A DNA stretch of 64,000 bases from Streptomyces sp. NRRL WC-3626 (lineage in GTDB: Bacteria; Actinomycetota; Actinomycetes; Streptomycetales; Streptomycetaceae). Each line of letters starts with the position of its first letter. Within the stretch, counting starts at the first letter, position 1. Made by a program: the position numbers and the translations under genes. Positions 1 through 9,676 of the stretch are shown here, piece by piece. The stretch covers positions 372,001 through 436,000 of the forward strand of contig NZ_JOCA01000001.1 in NCBI RefSeq assembly GCF_000718785.1, in the 5' to 3' direction. A model generated the notes under the pieces. The model was not told the origin of the DNA, made no database searches, and worked only from the letters and a program-made list of their open reading frames with translations.

Positions 1-569
1 TCGGTGAGCGCGATCGCCGCCGGCCGGGCGTCCAGTCCGCCGCCGCGCAGGTCCTCCCACGCCCGCCACTTGCCGTTCGGGGCCTCGCGCCGCAGGACGA
101 GACCGCCGTCCGCGCCCCGCAGGAACACATGCACCGTGCCGTCTTCGGCCACCGCCCCGACCGGAGCGGCGAGCACGCCGGGGTCGTCCCGGTCGCGGTG
201 GGGGTTGCCGAGGGACCGCCAGTCGCTGAGGGCGAGTCCGGTCTGGTACTGGACGGCGTGCACGACGTCCGCCCCGGTCGTGCCGTCGGCGCCCTCGCGT
301 TCCCTGCGGCCGAGGAAGTGGACGTAGCCGTTGGCTCCCTGGGCCACCGACAGATGCGTCAGCCCGGCCACCGGTACGAAGTGCGGCCCGCTCCACCGCG
401 GGCCGCCGACGGCGGTCTCCGTCCAGCGCAGCAGACCCCCGCCGGTGGGGGCGTACAGCGTCAGCCGGCCGTCCTTGCCGCGGGTGAGCCACTCTCCGTG
501 GGCCACGCCGGACGCGGTCCGTCGGTCGTCGACGGGGCCACCCGTGGAACCTGTCGGCCTTCTCCGCAT
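1..569 (-). CDS. Partial lectin-like beta-propeller protein (DUF346/PLL-like), N-terminal 189 residues
   Basis: Minus-strand gene that starts at an ATG at 569 and runs off the left edge of the window, so only the first 189 codons are seen. AGGAAGG lies about 10 bases before the ATG. The protein shows repeated blade-like units with the spacing W..W..LGG, e.g. LSDWRSLGNP and GKWRAWEDLRGGG, each followed by a DG-V-H-F/L-R strand. This is the pattern of DUF346 / PLL-type sugar-binding beta-propellers common in Streptomyces. No signal peptide is visible in the first 40 residues (Arg-rich MRRRPTGSTG, no hydrophobic core), so this part may be cytoplasmic, or the true start may differ. No partner enzyme is visible. 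Family assignment is by repeat pattern only. Confidence 0.6.
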   Translation of the reverse strand, partial: MRRRPTGSTGGPVDDRRTASGVAHGEWLTRGKDGRLTLYAPTGGGLLRWTETAVGGPRWSGPHFVPVAGLTHLSVAQGANGYVHFLGRREREGADGTTGADVVHAVQYQTGLALSDWRSLGNPHRDRDDPGVLAAPVGAVAEDGTVHVFLRGADGGLVLRREAPNGKWRAWEDLRGGGLDARPAAIALT

Positions 570-713
570 CGCCTGGTGAACCTTCCTGCAGCCCGCCGCA
601 TCACCGACACGGGAACCCCGAAACTCGGCACATCATATGTCGATCGTTCGCCGATGCCCCGGGCTCCTCCCCGCCGGCCCCCGGGTCCGCCCCGTGCGTG
701 GGACGCTGGCCCG

Positions 714-1085
714 ATGAACGACACCTCCGCCCTGCTCGTGATCGTCGACGCCGCGAATGTCGTCGGGTCGGTGCCCGACGGATGGTGGCGGGACCGGCGG
801 GGTGCGGCGGAGCGGTTGCGGGACCGGCTCGCGGCCGACGGCGTGCCGGGGCGTTCGGGAGCGGTGGAGATCGTGCTGGTCGTCGAGGGGGCGGCGCGCG
901 GGGTGGAGTCGGTGCCGGGGGTGCGGGTGGAGTCCGCTCCGGGGAGCGGTGACGATCATATGGTCGCCCTGGTGGCGGACTCGGTGGGCCGGTCGGTTCT
1001 CGTCGTCACGGCCGATCGTGAGCTGCGCCGCAGGGTGACGGCGCTGGGGGCGGAGGTCGCCGGTCCGCGGTCGGTGCCCCGCTGA
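714..1085 (+). CDS. Small NYN/PIN-like domain protein
   Basis: 123-residue protein. It opens with LLVIVDAANVVGS, the first acidic strand of NYN/PIN-type nuclease folds. It continues with an acidic pair in SGDDHMVALV and ends with the strand VVTADRELRRRV, where the T-x-D motif is typical of the last catalytic acid. Homologues in Streptomyces are often named NTP pyrophosphohydrolase, but the acidic motifs fit a PIN/NYN nuclease-like fold better. Substrate unknown. The ATG at 714 is chosen because the fold begins at once; a longer reading upstream would run through the divergent gene. It is divergent from the lectin-like gene and convergent with the PKS gene, 21 bases away. No link to the PKS cluster is evident. 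Confidence 0.65.
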   Translation: MNDTSALLVIVDAANVVGSVPDGWWRDRRGAAERLRDRLAADGVPGRSGAVEIVLVVEGAARGVESVPGVRVESAPGSGDDHMVALVADSVGRSVLVVTADRELRRRVTALGAEVAGPRSVPR

Positions 1086-1106
1086 GACCGGCGGCCTCCG
1101 TCCCGG

Positions 1107-4100
1107 CTACGCCTCCGGGTCCAGCCGCTGGTGGATCAGGCGGGCGAAGTGGGCCGGGGTGCGGCCGGTGGCCAGGTCGGCCGGGCCGAGGCGGATGTCG
1201 AAGAGGTCCCGGGCCTGGACCAGGAACTGCATGCCCAGCAGCGAGTCCAGGCCGTGGTCGGTGACGTTGAGCGTGGGGTCGAGGCCGGCCGGGTCGGTCT
1301 GCAGGACGGCCGCGAGGAGCCGGGTGATGACGTCGGTGATCCTGCGGACCGCCTCGTCCGCCGGGAGGTCCGCGAGGGTGGCGAGGAGTGCGTTGCGGGC
1401 GTCCGGGGAGGGCGTGGCGGAGGCCGGGGCCAGGAGGGCGAACCGGGGGGTGGCCAGGGCCGGCAGCAGGGGGCGGGCGGTTCCCCAGCGGTAGCGGCCC
1501 GCTCCGGCGACATCGGTGCCGGCCGCGAGGAGACGGTCCGTGGTGGTCAGGACCTCGGCGGGGGTGAGCGGTTCGAGGCCGCGGGCCGCCATGGCGGACT
1601 CCATGCCGCCGCGCGCCACATAGCCGGTTTCGCCGATCGGGCCCCAGGCCAGTGCCGTGCCCGTCCGGCCGGCGGCGCGCCGGGCCCGCACGAGCGCTTC
1701 CAGGTGGGCGTTGGCCGCCGCGTAGGCCGACTGGCCCGGGTTTCCGATGGCGGCGGAGACGGAGGAGCAGGTGAGGAACAGGTCCAGGTCGCGGTCGGTG
1801 GTGAGGCGGTCCAGTACGGCCGCGCCCTGGGCCTTCGGGGCCAGTACGGCGGCGAAGCGGTCGTCGGACACATCGGCCAGTGCCGCGTCGTCCATGTGCA
1901 TCGCCGCGTGCACGACGCCGCGCAGGGGGTGTCCGCCGGCGTCCACGGTGTCGAGGACCCGGCGCAGCGCGGCCTCGTCGGTGACGTCGGCGGCGTGGGC
2001 GGTGGCGTGCACTCCCCGCTCGGTGAGGGCCTGGAGGAGGGCGGGTGCGCCGGGGGCCCCGGGTCCGCTCCGGGAGAGCAGGGCCAGGTGGCGGGCGCCC
2101 CGGTCGGCGAGCAGGTGGGCGGTGGCGGCGCCGAGACCGCTCAGTCCGCCGGTGATCAGGTAGGTGCCGTCGCCGTCGAGGCGGAGGGTGCGGGGCGCGG
2201 GTTCGACGGGGACGGGTTCGTCGAGGGGGTCGAAGGTGACGACGACCTTGCCGGTGTGCCGGGAGTGCTGCAGGAGGTGGAAGGCCTCGTCGACGCGGGC
2301 GGCGGGGTAGGTCGTGTGGGGCAGGGGGCGGTAGGTGCCGGCCACGGCCTCCGCCTCGAAGGCGGCGAGGAGGCGGGCGGACGCTTTGGGGGCGTCGATG
2401 ACGGCGTCGAGGTTGAAGCCGATGAAGGTGAGACTGCGGTGGAAGGGGCGCAGTGTGACGGGGTTGTTGAGGAAGATGTCCTTCTTGCCGAGCTCGATGA
2501 AGCGGCCGCCCGGCGCCAGCAGGTCGAGGCCCTGGGCGATGGCCTCGCCGCTGAGGGAGTTCACCACGACGTCCACGCCCCGGCCGCCGGTCAGCTCCCG
2601 CACCCGGGGCACGAAGTCCAGGCTGCGGGAGTCGAGGACGTGCTCGACGCCGAGGGTGCGCAGCAGGTCCCGTTTGGTCTCCGTGCCGGCGGTGGCGATG
2701 ACGCGGGCGCCCTGGCGGCGGGCGCACTGCAGGACGGCGAGGCCCACCGCCCCCGCTCCGCCGTGTACGAGCACGGTCTCCCCGTCGTCGAGGCCGGCCT
2801 GGTGGACCAGGGTCTGGTGGACGGTGAGGAAGGCGACGGGGAAGGTCGCCGCCTCCGCGAAGCTCATCCCCTCGGGGATGCGGAGGAGGGCGGTGGCGGG
2901 GGTCGTCGCGTGGGAGGCGAGGGCGGCGGGTACGAGGCCGCAGACCCGGTCGCCCGGCTTCAGGTTCCGTACCCCCTCCCCCACGGCGCGTACGACGCCG
3001 GCCCCGTCGGTGCCGAGGCCGCGGCCGATGGGGCTGTTCTCCACGGCCTCGGGCGGCAGCAGGCCGTTGGCCCGCATGGGGTCGCGGTAGTTGAGGGCCA
3101 CGGCCCGCATCTCGAGGGCCACTTCACCCGGTCCCGGCCCGGCGGGTTCGGTCTCCCGCCAGATCAGGCGCCGGCGCAGGCCGGGGTCGCGGGCCTCCAG
3201 GATGTACGGCGTGTCTGCGGGGGTGGCGGGCGGTTCGCCGGTGTGCCGTGTACCGGCCGGGGCGGCGGGGGAATCGTCGCCGTACGGCCTGCCGACGGGG
3301 ATCGCCGGTGGCTCGTCCGCCGGGTGCTGTAGCTGCCGGGGGACGAAGCGGCCCCCGGCGGTGAGGACGATCTCGTCCTCCTGGTCGGCCGGGGCGAGGA
3401 GTTCCGCGGCGAGACGGCGCGCGTCGGTGGCCGGGTCCCCGGTGCGGTGGCAGGACAGGCGGCGCAGGGCCAGGTCGGGGCGCTCGTTGGCGAGGGTGCG
3501 GCAGGCCGCCCAGACGGCGGCGTCGGCCGGGTGGGACGGCGCCTCCGGCGCGGGGAAGAGGCCGGTCGGGCGGGTGACGAGCCACATCCTGGGGACGGTA
3601 CGGCCGTCGAGGTCGTCGCAGGCGGCGGCGAGGGAACGCAGGGTGGCCGCGCGGCGGGTGGTCCGCTCGACGGTGTCGTACGGGGCGGGTTCGGCGAGCA
3701 GCAGGACGATGTGCGGTTCGGAGCCCGTGGGCGGGGCGGTGCGCCGGCCGGGCGTGGTGACGACGGTGGCCTCGCCGAGGTGGGCGGCCAGGGCCCGCGC
3801 GGCCGCCGTCTCGGTGTCGTCCTCCGCGACGATCACCCAGGAGGCGGCCGACCGGGGCAGCCCGGGCGCCGGTCCGGGCTCCTGGTCCGCCGCCGCGTGG
3901 AGTACGGAGCGGTCCTCGGGGCCGGTCAGCGCCACACCGGTGAAACCGCATCGCTCCAGCAGCGGTGCCCACCGGTCGCGGGGGAGGATGCGGGACGCCG
4001 GGCGCAGGGTGTGGTCGGCGCGCTCCCAGAAGTCGTGGGACGTGCCGGACAACAGGGCCTGGAGCGGCGCGTGATGGGGTTCGGTGGCCAGCAGGTGTCC

Positions 4101-7100
4101 GCCGGGGGCCAGTACGGTGCGCAGTCGGCGCAGGGTGGCGGCGAGGTCGGTGGTGGCGTGCAGGGCGTCGCCCGCGAGGACGAGGTCGAAGCCGCCCGGA
4201 GGCAGGCCCTGGCCGATCAGGTCGGCGTCCGGGTCGAGGACGCGGCGGTCGACGAAATCGTGGGCTGCGAAACGGTGTTCGGCGCGGGTGAGGACACCGG
4301 CCGTGGCCGCCGTGCAGGTGTAGCGGGTGCGGTCGGCCGGGAGCAGGGGCAGGACGGCGGCGGTCAGGGCGGTGGTGGTCGCGCCGAACTCGAGGACGCG
4401 CAGCGGGCGGTCGGCGGGCCAGCGGGCGACGATGTCGCCGAGGAGTGCCTGTACGGCGCGGTGGGTGAAGCGGTGGGCGGGGTCCGTCTCATGGAGCTGT
4501 TCGTGGGCGCCGTCCCCGGCCGGCAAAAGTGCGTGGCCCCGCAGCACGTCGGGCAGGTGGCGCAGTTGCCGGTTGAGGAGCAGGGTGCGGGCGCCGTAGG
4601 CGGGATGGTCCTCGACCAGATTGCGCAGGAGCGCCCCGGAGCGGGTCTCCGCGTCGGTCAGCCTCCAGTTCTCGTCCTCCTGTCGGACGAGGCCGTGTTC
4701 GGCGAGCAGGGGCAGCAGCAGCCGTACGAGCCGCCGGTGCCGGGGCTGCGTTCCGCCGGTCACCAGATCGGCCATGGTGAAGGGGGCGGTGGGGTCGGTG
4801 AGGAGGCCGCGCAGGGTCTCGGCCCAGCGGTGGGCGCCCGCCTGTGCGGCGGTGGCGGTGAACCGGCGGTGGCCGGTGTCGTCGAGGGCGGTGCGGGCGG
4901 CGGCGATGCGTGGCCCGGCCGCGCGGGCCACCTCGGTGGGCGCGGGGAGCGGGGAGGGCGCGGCGGGGCTCCCAGGGTGGGGTGCGGCGCGCAGGACGGT
5001 GCGCTGGACGGTCAGCGGGGTGCGTTCGGTCAGGTGGCCGCGGCGGGTGCGGCAGCCGTCGATCTCGACGGTGACGGTTCCGTCGGGGTCGGCGTAGGTG
5101 ATGTCCCAGCAGATCTCGTTGGCGCCACGGCTGCGGCGGCGCAGGTGGACGACGCCGGTGGGCGCGGGGGTGCGCCAGACGCGTACGGCGCCGAACACGG
5201 TCGGCAGGAACGCGGCGGACTCCGCCCGCTCACCGGCGAGGGCCACGGTCGCCTGCAGCGGCGCGTCGATCAGGACCGGGTGGGCGGTGTAGTCGTCGGC
5301 GGGGTGGGTCAGCCGGTAGCCGACCAGCACCTCGCCGTCGCCGGCGTCGATGCGGTCGATGAGCTGGAAGTCCGGGCCGCAGTTCAGGCCGATGCCGTGA
5401 CAGGTGCGGTAGAAGCCGGGGCCGTCGATGCGGCGGTCGCAGCGTGCCCGGACCGCGTCGACGTCGAGCGGGGCGGGGGCCGTGCCGAGGAGGGTGCGGA
5501 CCTGGGCGCGTACGACGGGCAGGCACGCGCCGCCGTGTTCCTCGCGGACGCTGATGGTCAGGGCGCCGTCGTCGGGGGTGACCGCCGTCTGCAGGGCGAG
5601 CGGCGTCGGGTCCGGCCACGGCACGGACAGCGGCCGGCCGATCTCCAGATGCCGTACCTCGACCGGGCGGTCCAGGGCCCGCCGGCCGGCGCTGAGCGCC
5701 ATCTCCACGTAGGCGGCGGCCGGCATGAGGACGTCGTCCCCGATCCTGTGGTCGCCCAGCCAGGGCACCAGCTGGGGTTCGACGGTGCCGTGCCAGACGT
5801 GGTGCGGGGCGGGCATCCGCTCGCCCACCAGGGGGTGGTCGAGGAGGCCGCTGCCGCTGGTGTGGGCGACCAGGTCCTGTGCGGTGCCGTGCCAGTACCG
5901 TTCGCGCTGCCAGGCGTAGGCGGGCAGGTCGGCCACCCGGCCGGGGCGGGGGAAGTGGTGGCGCCAGTCCGTGGCGGTGTCGGCGGCGAGCACGGCGGCG
6001 ACGGCCGACGCGGTCTCGCGGGGGCCGTTCCCGTCGCGGCGCAGGGTGGGGACGCAGGTGGCGCCGGTGTGGCGGAGATAGGGGCGCAGGACCGGGTGCG
6101 GGCCGATCTCGACCAGGACACCGGCGTGTCCGGCGGCGAGCTGGGCGGCCTCGGCGAACCGGACGGGCTCGCGGACGTTGCGCCACCAGTGGCCGGCGTC
6201 GAGTTCGGGCCCGGCGAGCGGGGTGCCGGTGACGGTGGAGAGGAACGGGACGCGGGCCGGGGCGGGTTCGAGTCCGGCGAGGGCGTCCAGGAGGGGTTCC
6301 CTGATGGGGTCCATGGCCCGGCTGTGGAAGGCGTAGTCGAGGTCCAGTTCGCGGAAGAAGACGCCGCGGGCGGTGAGTCCGGCTCCCCAGGCCGCGAGCG
6401 CGTCGGCGTCGCCGGCGATGGTCACATCGCGGTCGCTGTTGATGCCCGCGAGCTCCAACGCGCCGTCGTGGGCCCGCAGTTCCTCGCGCGCCTGGGCTTC
6501 GGGGAGGCCTACGGCGGCCATGCGGCCCCGGCCCGCCGTGGCGCCCTGGGTGCGGCTGCGCGCGGCGATCACCAGGGCCGCCTGTTCGAGGGTGAGGACC
6601 CCGGCGGTGTGGGCGGCGGCGACCTCGCCGACGCTGTGCCCGGTCACCGCCCGTGGGCGGATGCCGTGGGAGGCGAGCAGTGCGGTGAGGCCCACCTGTA
6701 CGGCGAACAGGGCGGGTTGGGCGATCTCGGTGCGCGGCCACTTCCCCGGGGACGGGTGGGCCAGTTCCTTGGCGACCGACCAGCCGAGGTGGGGTGCCAG
6801 GGCCGCGTCGGCCTCCTCGACGGCCCGGCGGAAGGCCGGTTCGCGCTCCAGCAGGTCGGCGGCCATGCCCGGCCACTGGGAGGCGTTGCCGGAGTACACG
6901 AACGCGGTACCGTCCCGCTCGGCCGTGCGTACCGTGGCCCCGTGGGCGGGCCGGCCGGCCGCCAGCAGGTCCAGCTGCCGGGCGGCGTCCCGCGGGTCGG
7001 CGGCGAGTACGGCGGCCCGGTGCGGGTGTGCGGTGCGCCGTACGGTGCTGGTGCGGGCCACGTCGTAGAACTCGCCCGGCCCGGTGTGCCGCAGCCGCTC

Positions 7101-8498
7101 CGCCATGCGGGCGGTCAGCTGCTCGAGGGCCTTGGGTGAGCGGGCGGAGACGACGACGGGCAGCGGGCGTCCGTCCGGCTCCGGGTGCGGGTCCGTCCGC
7201 CGGGGAGCGGGCGGCGGGGTGACGACGGCGTGGGCGTTGGCACCGCCGAAGCCGAAGGCGCTCACCCCGACGGCGGCCCGCTCCCCCACCTCCAGCGGTA
7301 CGGGGTCGACGGCGGGGGCCAGGCCCAGGCCGTCGAAGTCGATGCGCGGGTTGAGGGGAAGGGCGTGCAGGGTCGCCGGGACCAGCCCGTGGCGCAGCAC
7401 GAGGATCGCCTTGAGCAGACCCGCCATGCCGGAGGCGGGCTCCAGATGGCCGACGTTCGACTTCACCGAGCCGATCGGCAGCGGTCCGCCACGGCGGCGC
7501 CGGCCGAGCGCCCGGCCGATGGCCTCGGCCTCCGCCGGGTCGCCGACCTGGGTGCCGGTGCCGTGGGCCTCGACGTAGACCAGGTCGTCGGCGCCGATCC
7601 CGGCCTCCGCGTAGACGGTGTGCAGCAGCGCCTCCTGGGTCTCGGCGCTGGGCACGATCATGCCGGTGCTGCGGCCGTCGGTGTTGTTGCCGGTGGCGGC
7701 CAGGACGGCGTGCACCCGGTCGCCGTCCGCCAGCGCGTCCGCGAGGCGCTTGAGGACGAGTACGGCGCCGCCCTCCGCGCGGACGAACCCGTCGGCGTCG
7801 GCGGAGAACGCCGCGCAGCGTCCGCGCCGCGACAGCATGCCCGCATAGGAGAACCCGGCGAACGAGTAGGGATTGCTCAGCACGTTGACCCCGCCGGCGA
7901 GGGCGACCCGGCTGGAGCCCTCGCGCAGGGTGCGGCAGGCGCGGTCCAGGGCGACCAGGGCGGAGGAGCAGGCCGTGTCGACGGCCATGCTCGGCCCGCG
8001 CAGATCGAAGGCGTACGACATGCGGTTCGCCGTGATGGACAGGGTGGCGCCGGGCATGGTGTGCGGGCTGGTGTGGTCCTGCATCATCGACAGGTTCACG
8101 CCGTAGCCGGGGTCGGAGACGCCGACGTACACACAGGTGTCGGAGCCGGCCAGTGATCCGGCGGGGAGGGCGGCGTCGTCCAGTGCGTCGGCGGTCATCT
8201 CCAGCAGCAGGCGCTGCTGCGGGTCGATGTGCCGGGCCTCCGCGGGCGACATGCCGAAGTACGCGGCGTCGAACGAGGCGACGTCGTCGAGGAAGCCGCC
8301 GGCGGCGGTGTAGCTGCGGCCGGGCCGTACGGTCCCCGGGTCGACCGTACGGTCGCGGGGCAGCCGGTCGGCGGGCATCTCGCCGACCATGTCCCGCCCG
8401 TCGCGCAGCACCGACCACAGGCCGTCCAGGTCGGTGATCCCTCCGGGCAGTCGGCACCCCACGCCCACTACCGCCACGGCCCGTTCATGCTGCTGCAT
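1107..8498 (-). CDS. Highly reducing iterative-type type I polyketide synthase, KS-AT-DH-MT-ER-KR-ACP
   Basis: Single-module PKS of 2463 residues. Rough positions: KS 8-425 (active Cys near 176 in DTACSSA; His in VEAHGTGT and NVGHLEPA); AT 535-830 (GHSVGEV near 619); DH 890-1180 (His in GDHRIGDDVLMP, Asp in LIDAPLQ); methyltransferase-like 1270-1570; ER 1790-2090 (VHGGAGAVG near 1914); KR 2115-2290 (GGLSGLG, and the S/Y/N set in SSVSAAIGNPGQSAYAAAN); ACP with Ser near 2417 in HGLDSLL. No thioesterase or reductase terminus is present. The AT carries YAFHS, a hybrid of malonyl (HAFH) and methylmalonyl (YASH) signatures; I lean to malonyl-CoA. The SAM-binding motif reads LEFGATTTAL instead of a Gly-rich loop, so the MT may be dead. 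ATG 8498 follows a GGGGA site; a TTG six bases upstream is less likely. Divergent from the ole-like operon. Confidence 0.93.
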   Translation of the reverse strand: MQQHERAVAVVGVGCRLPGGITDLDGLWSVLRDGRDMVGEMPADRLPRDRTVDPGTVRPGRSYTAAGGFLDDVASFDAAYFGMSPAEARHIDPQQRLLLEMTADALDDAALPAGSLAGSDTCVYVGVSDPGYGVNLSMMQDHTSPHTMPGATLSITANRMSYAFDLRGPSMAVDTACSSALVALDRACRTLREGSSRVALAGGVNVLSNPYSFAGFSYAGMLSRRGRCAAFSADADGFVRAEGGAVLVLKRLADALADGDRVHAVLAATGNNTDGRSTGMIVPSAETQEALLHTVYAEAGIGADDLVYVEAHGTGTQVGDPAEAEAIGRALGRRRRGGPLPIGSVKSNVGHLEPASGMAGLLKAILVLRHGLVPATLHALPLNPRIDFDGLGLAPAVDPVPLEVGERAAVGVSAFGFGGANAHAVVTPPPAPRRTDPHPEPDGRPLPVVVSARSPKALEQLTARMAERLRHTGPGEFYDVARTSTVRRTAHPHRAAVLAADPRDAARQLDLLAAGRPAHGATVRTAERDGTAFVYSGNASQWPGMAADLLEREPAFRRAVEEADAALAPHLGWSVAKELAHPSPGKWPRTEIAQPALFAVQVGLTALLASHGIRPRAVTGHSVGEVAAAHTAGVLTLEQAALVIAARSRTQGATAGRGRMAAVGLPEAQAREELRAHDGALELAGINSDRDVTIAGDADALAAWGAGLTARGVFFRELDLDYAFHSRAMDPIREPLLDALAGLEPAPARVPFLSTVTGTPLAGPELDAGHWWRNVREPVRFAEAAQLAAGHAGVLVEIGPHPVLRPYLRHTGATCVPTLRRDGNGPRETASAVAAVLAADTATDWRHHFPRPGRVADLPAYAWQRERYWHGTAQDLVAHTSGSGLLDHPLVGERMPAPHHVWHGTVEPQLVPWLGDHRIGDDVLMPAAAYVEMALSAGRRALDRPVEVRHLEIGRPLSVPWPDPTPLALQTAVTPDDGALTISVREEHGGACLPVVRAQVRTLLGTAPAPLDVDAVRARCDRRIDGPGFYRTCHGIGLNCGPDFQLIDRIDAGDGEVLVGYRLTHPADDYTAHPVLIDAPLQATVALAGERAESAAFLPTVFGAVRVWRTPAPTGVVHLRRRSRGANEICWDITYADPDGTVTVEIDGCRTRRGHLTERTPLTVQRTVLRAAPHPGSPAAPSPLPAPTEVARAAGPRIAAARTALDDTGHRRFTATAAQAGAHRWAETLRGLLTDPTAPFTMADLVTGGTQPRHRRLVRLLLPLLAEHGLVRQEDENWRLTDAETRSGALLRNLVEDHPAYGARTLLLNRQLRHLPDVLRGHALLPAGDGAHEQLHETDPAHRFTHRAVQALLGDIVARWPADRPLRVLEFGATTTALTAAVLPLLPADRTRYTCTAATAGVLTRAEHRFAAHDFVDRRVLDPDADLIGQGLPPGGFDLVLAGDALHATTDLAATLRRLRTVLAPGGHLLATEPHHAPLQALLSGTSHDFWERADHTLRPASRILPRDRWAPLLERCGFTGVALTGPEDRSVLHAAADQEPGPAPGLPRSAASWVIVAEDDTETAAARALAAHLGEATVVTTPGRRTAPPTGSEPHIVLLLAEPAPYDTVERTTRRAATLRSLAAACDDLDGRTVPRMWLVTRPTGLFPAPEAPSHPADAAVWAACRTLANERPDLALRRLSCHRTGDPATDARRLAAELLAPADQEDEIVLTAGGRFVPRQLQHPADEPPAIPVGRPYGDDSPAAPAGTRHTGEPPATPADTPYILEARDPGLRRRLIWRETEPAGPGPGEVALEMRAVALNYRDPMRANGLLPPEAVENSPIGRGLGTDGAGVVRAVGEGVRNLKPGDRVCGLVPAALASHATTPATALLRIPEGMSFAEAATFPVAFLTVHQTLVHQAGLDDGETVLVHGGAGAVGLAVLQCARRQGARVIATAGTETKRDLLRTLGVEHVLDSRSLDFVPRVRELTGGRGVDVVVNSLSGEAIAQGLDLLAPGGRFIELGKKDIFLNNPVTLRPFHRSLTFIGFNLDAVIDAPKASARLLAAFEAEAVAGTYRPLPHTTYPAARVDEAFHLLQHSRHTGKVVVTFDPLDEPVPVEPAPRTLRLDGDGTYLITGGLSGLGAATAHLLADRGARHLALLSRSGPGAPGAPALLQALTERGVHATAHAADVTDEAALRRVLDTVDAGGHPLRGVVHAAMHMDDAALADVSDDRFAAVLAPKAQGAAVLDRLTTDRDLDLFLTCSSVSAAIGNPGQSAYAAANAHLEALVRARRAAGRTGTALAWGPIGETGYVARGGMESAMAARGLEPLTPAEVLTTTDRLLAAGTDVAGAGRYRWGTARPLLPALATPRFALLAPASATPSPDARNALLATLADLPADEAVRRITDVITRLLAAVLQTDPAGLDPTLNVTDHGLDSLLGMQFLVQARDLFDIRLGPADLATGRTPAHFARLIHQRLDPEA

Positions 8499-8647
8499 CG
8501 CCAAGTCCCCGCCCCTTCACACCAGTTACCGGTCCTCTTGCGGATTGAAAGGGACAACTGGGCGGAAAATCCAGCTCAAATCACTCGTTGGGGTGGAGAA
8601 CACCATGTAATCGTCATTCCGGTCGGGCGGCTGGCTACGGTGACGCA
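8499..8647. promoter_or_regulatory. Divergent promoter region between PKS and oleA-like operon
   Basis: 149-base non-coding gap between the PKS start and the oleA-like start. It is markedly AT-richer than its flanks (for example 8545-8620), as expected for a shared promoter zone. I could not assign convincing -35/-10 pairs and see no clear inverted repeat. Co-expression of the two sides from this region is inferred from layout only. Confidence 0.55.
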
Positions 8648-9676
8648 GTGCCCGAAGCCCTCCGTGCCCGTATCGCCGCCGTCTCCGCCCACCTTCCCTC
8701 CCGTTACCGGACGTTGGACGAAATCCGCGTCAAGATCACCGAGACGGGTGGCCATGCGCCGCCGCCAGGACTGCTGGAGGATCTCACCGGAGTGCGCGGG
8801 GTCCATGTCCACGAGGACGGGGAGAACGCGTCCGATCTCGCGGTGACGGCCGCCCGCAGCGCGCTCGGCGACGCCGGACTGAAGATCGGCGAGGTGGATC
8901 TGCTGGTGTTCGCGTCGACCTCACAGGATCTGGTCGAACCCGCCACGGCCCATCTCGTGGCCACCAAACTGGGCGCCTCCTGCCCGGTGTTCGACATCAA
9001 GAACGCCTGCAACAGCTTCCTCAACGCCATGGAGGCGGCCGCGTCGTTCATCGAGACCGGCCGCTACCGCACGGTCCTCATCGCCTGCGGCGAACCCTCC
9101 ACCCTGGCCACCCGCTGGCACGCCCCGGACCGGGAGGACCTGCTGCGGGCCCTGCCCGGCTACACCGCCTCCGACGCCGGCGCGGCGATGGTGCTGACCG
9201 CCGGCCCGGCGGGCGACGGCGACCCCGGCATCCTGTCGCTGCGGTTCGTCAGCAACTCCGCGGCCTGGGAGGCCTGCACCGTGTCCGGCGGCGGAAGCAT
9301 GCACCACCTGTCCGTCCACGACGACCACACCACCCTGCGCCTCAACGGGGACCTGCGGCAGGCCGGTCTCGACGTGCTGCCCCGGATCCTGGAGACCGCC
9401 GGAAAGGAACTGGAGGCGGCGCGGGCCGGGGCCTTCTCCTTCATCGCCTTCCACCAGATCGCGATGCCGCAGTACCGCGAGGTGATCGAGACCTTCTCCC
9501 TCCCCGAGGACCGCTGCATGCCCGCCGTGGCCGAGCACGGCAACTGCGCGGCGGCCTCGCTGCCGCTGCAACTGGTCAAGGCGCGGGAGGCCGACCGGGT
9601 CGAGAGCGGGGACCTGGTGGCGATGATCGGCCTGGCCAGCGGTTTCAGCTTCGGTCTGGCGGTCGTCCGGTGGTGA
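8648..9676 (+). CDS. oleA: OleA-like head-to-head acyl condensing enzyme (thiolase/KAS III family)
   Basis: 342-residue thiolase-fold enzyme. OleA enzymes join two acyl thioesters by a decarboxylation-independent Claisen condensation to give a 2-alkyl-3-keto acid. Visible catalytic residues, numbered from GTG 8648: Cys121 in NACNSFLNAM, His269 in AFHQI, Asn299 in EHGNC, and Glu98 in DLVEPATAH. The Glu in an LEP-S/A-TA context, plus a GE motif near 148-149, is diagnostic of OleA rather than FabH. GTG 8648 follows GGTGA and removes a non-homologous leader that a TTG start would add. It is the first gene of an operon whose next three genes match OleB, OleC and OleD in that order. Lipstatin LstA/LstB are related enzymes. 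Whether it uses acyl-CoA or the PKS-bound chain cannot be told from sequence. Confidence 0.88.
   Translation: MPEALRARIAAVSAHLPSRYRTLDEIRVKITETGGHAPPPGLLEDLTGVRGVHVHEDGENASDLAVTAARSALGDAGLKIGEVDLLVFASTSQDLVEPATAHLVATKLGASCPVFDIKNACNSFLNAMEAAASFIETGRYRTVLIACGEPSTLATRWHAPDREDLLRALPGYTASDAGAAMVLTAGPAGDGDPGILSLRFVSNSAAWEACTVSGGGSMHHLSVHDDHTTLRLNGDLRQAGLDVLPRILETAGKELEAARAGAFSFIAFHQIAMPQYREVIETFSLPEDRCMPAVAEHGNCAAASLPLQLVKAREADRVESGDLVAMIGLASGFSFGLAVVRW

Noticed and set aside
1107..1300. A thioesterase or reductase at the PKS C-terminus
   Set aside because: The protein ends about 45 residues after the ACP serine with an ordinary ACP helix and no further domain.
3447..7139. 1230-codon plus-strand open frame antisense to the PKS gene
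   Set aside because: Gly/Val/Arg-rich composition with no domains; a shadow caused by high GC in the opposite strand of a clear PKS.
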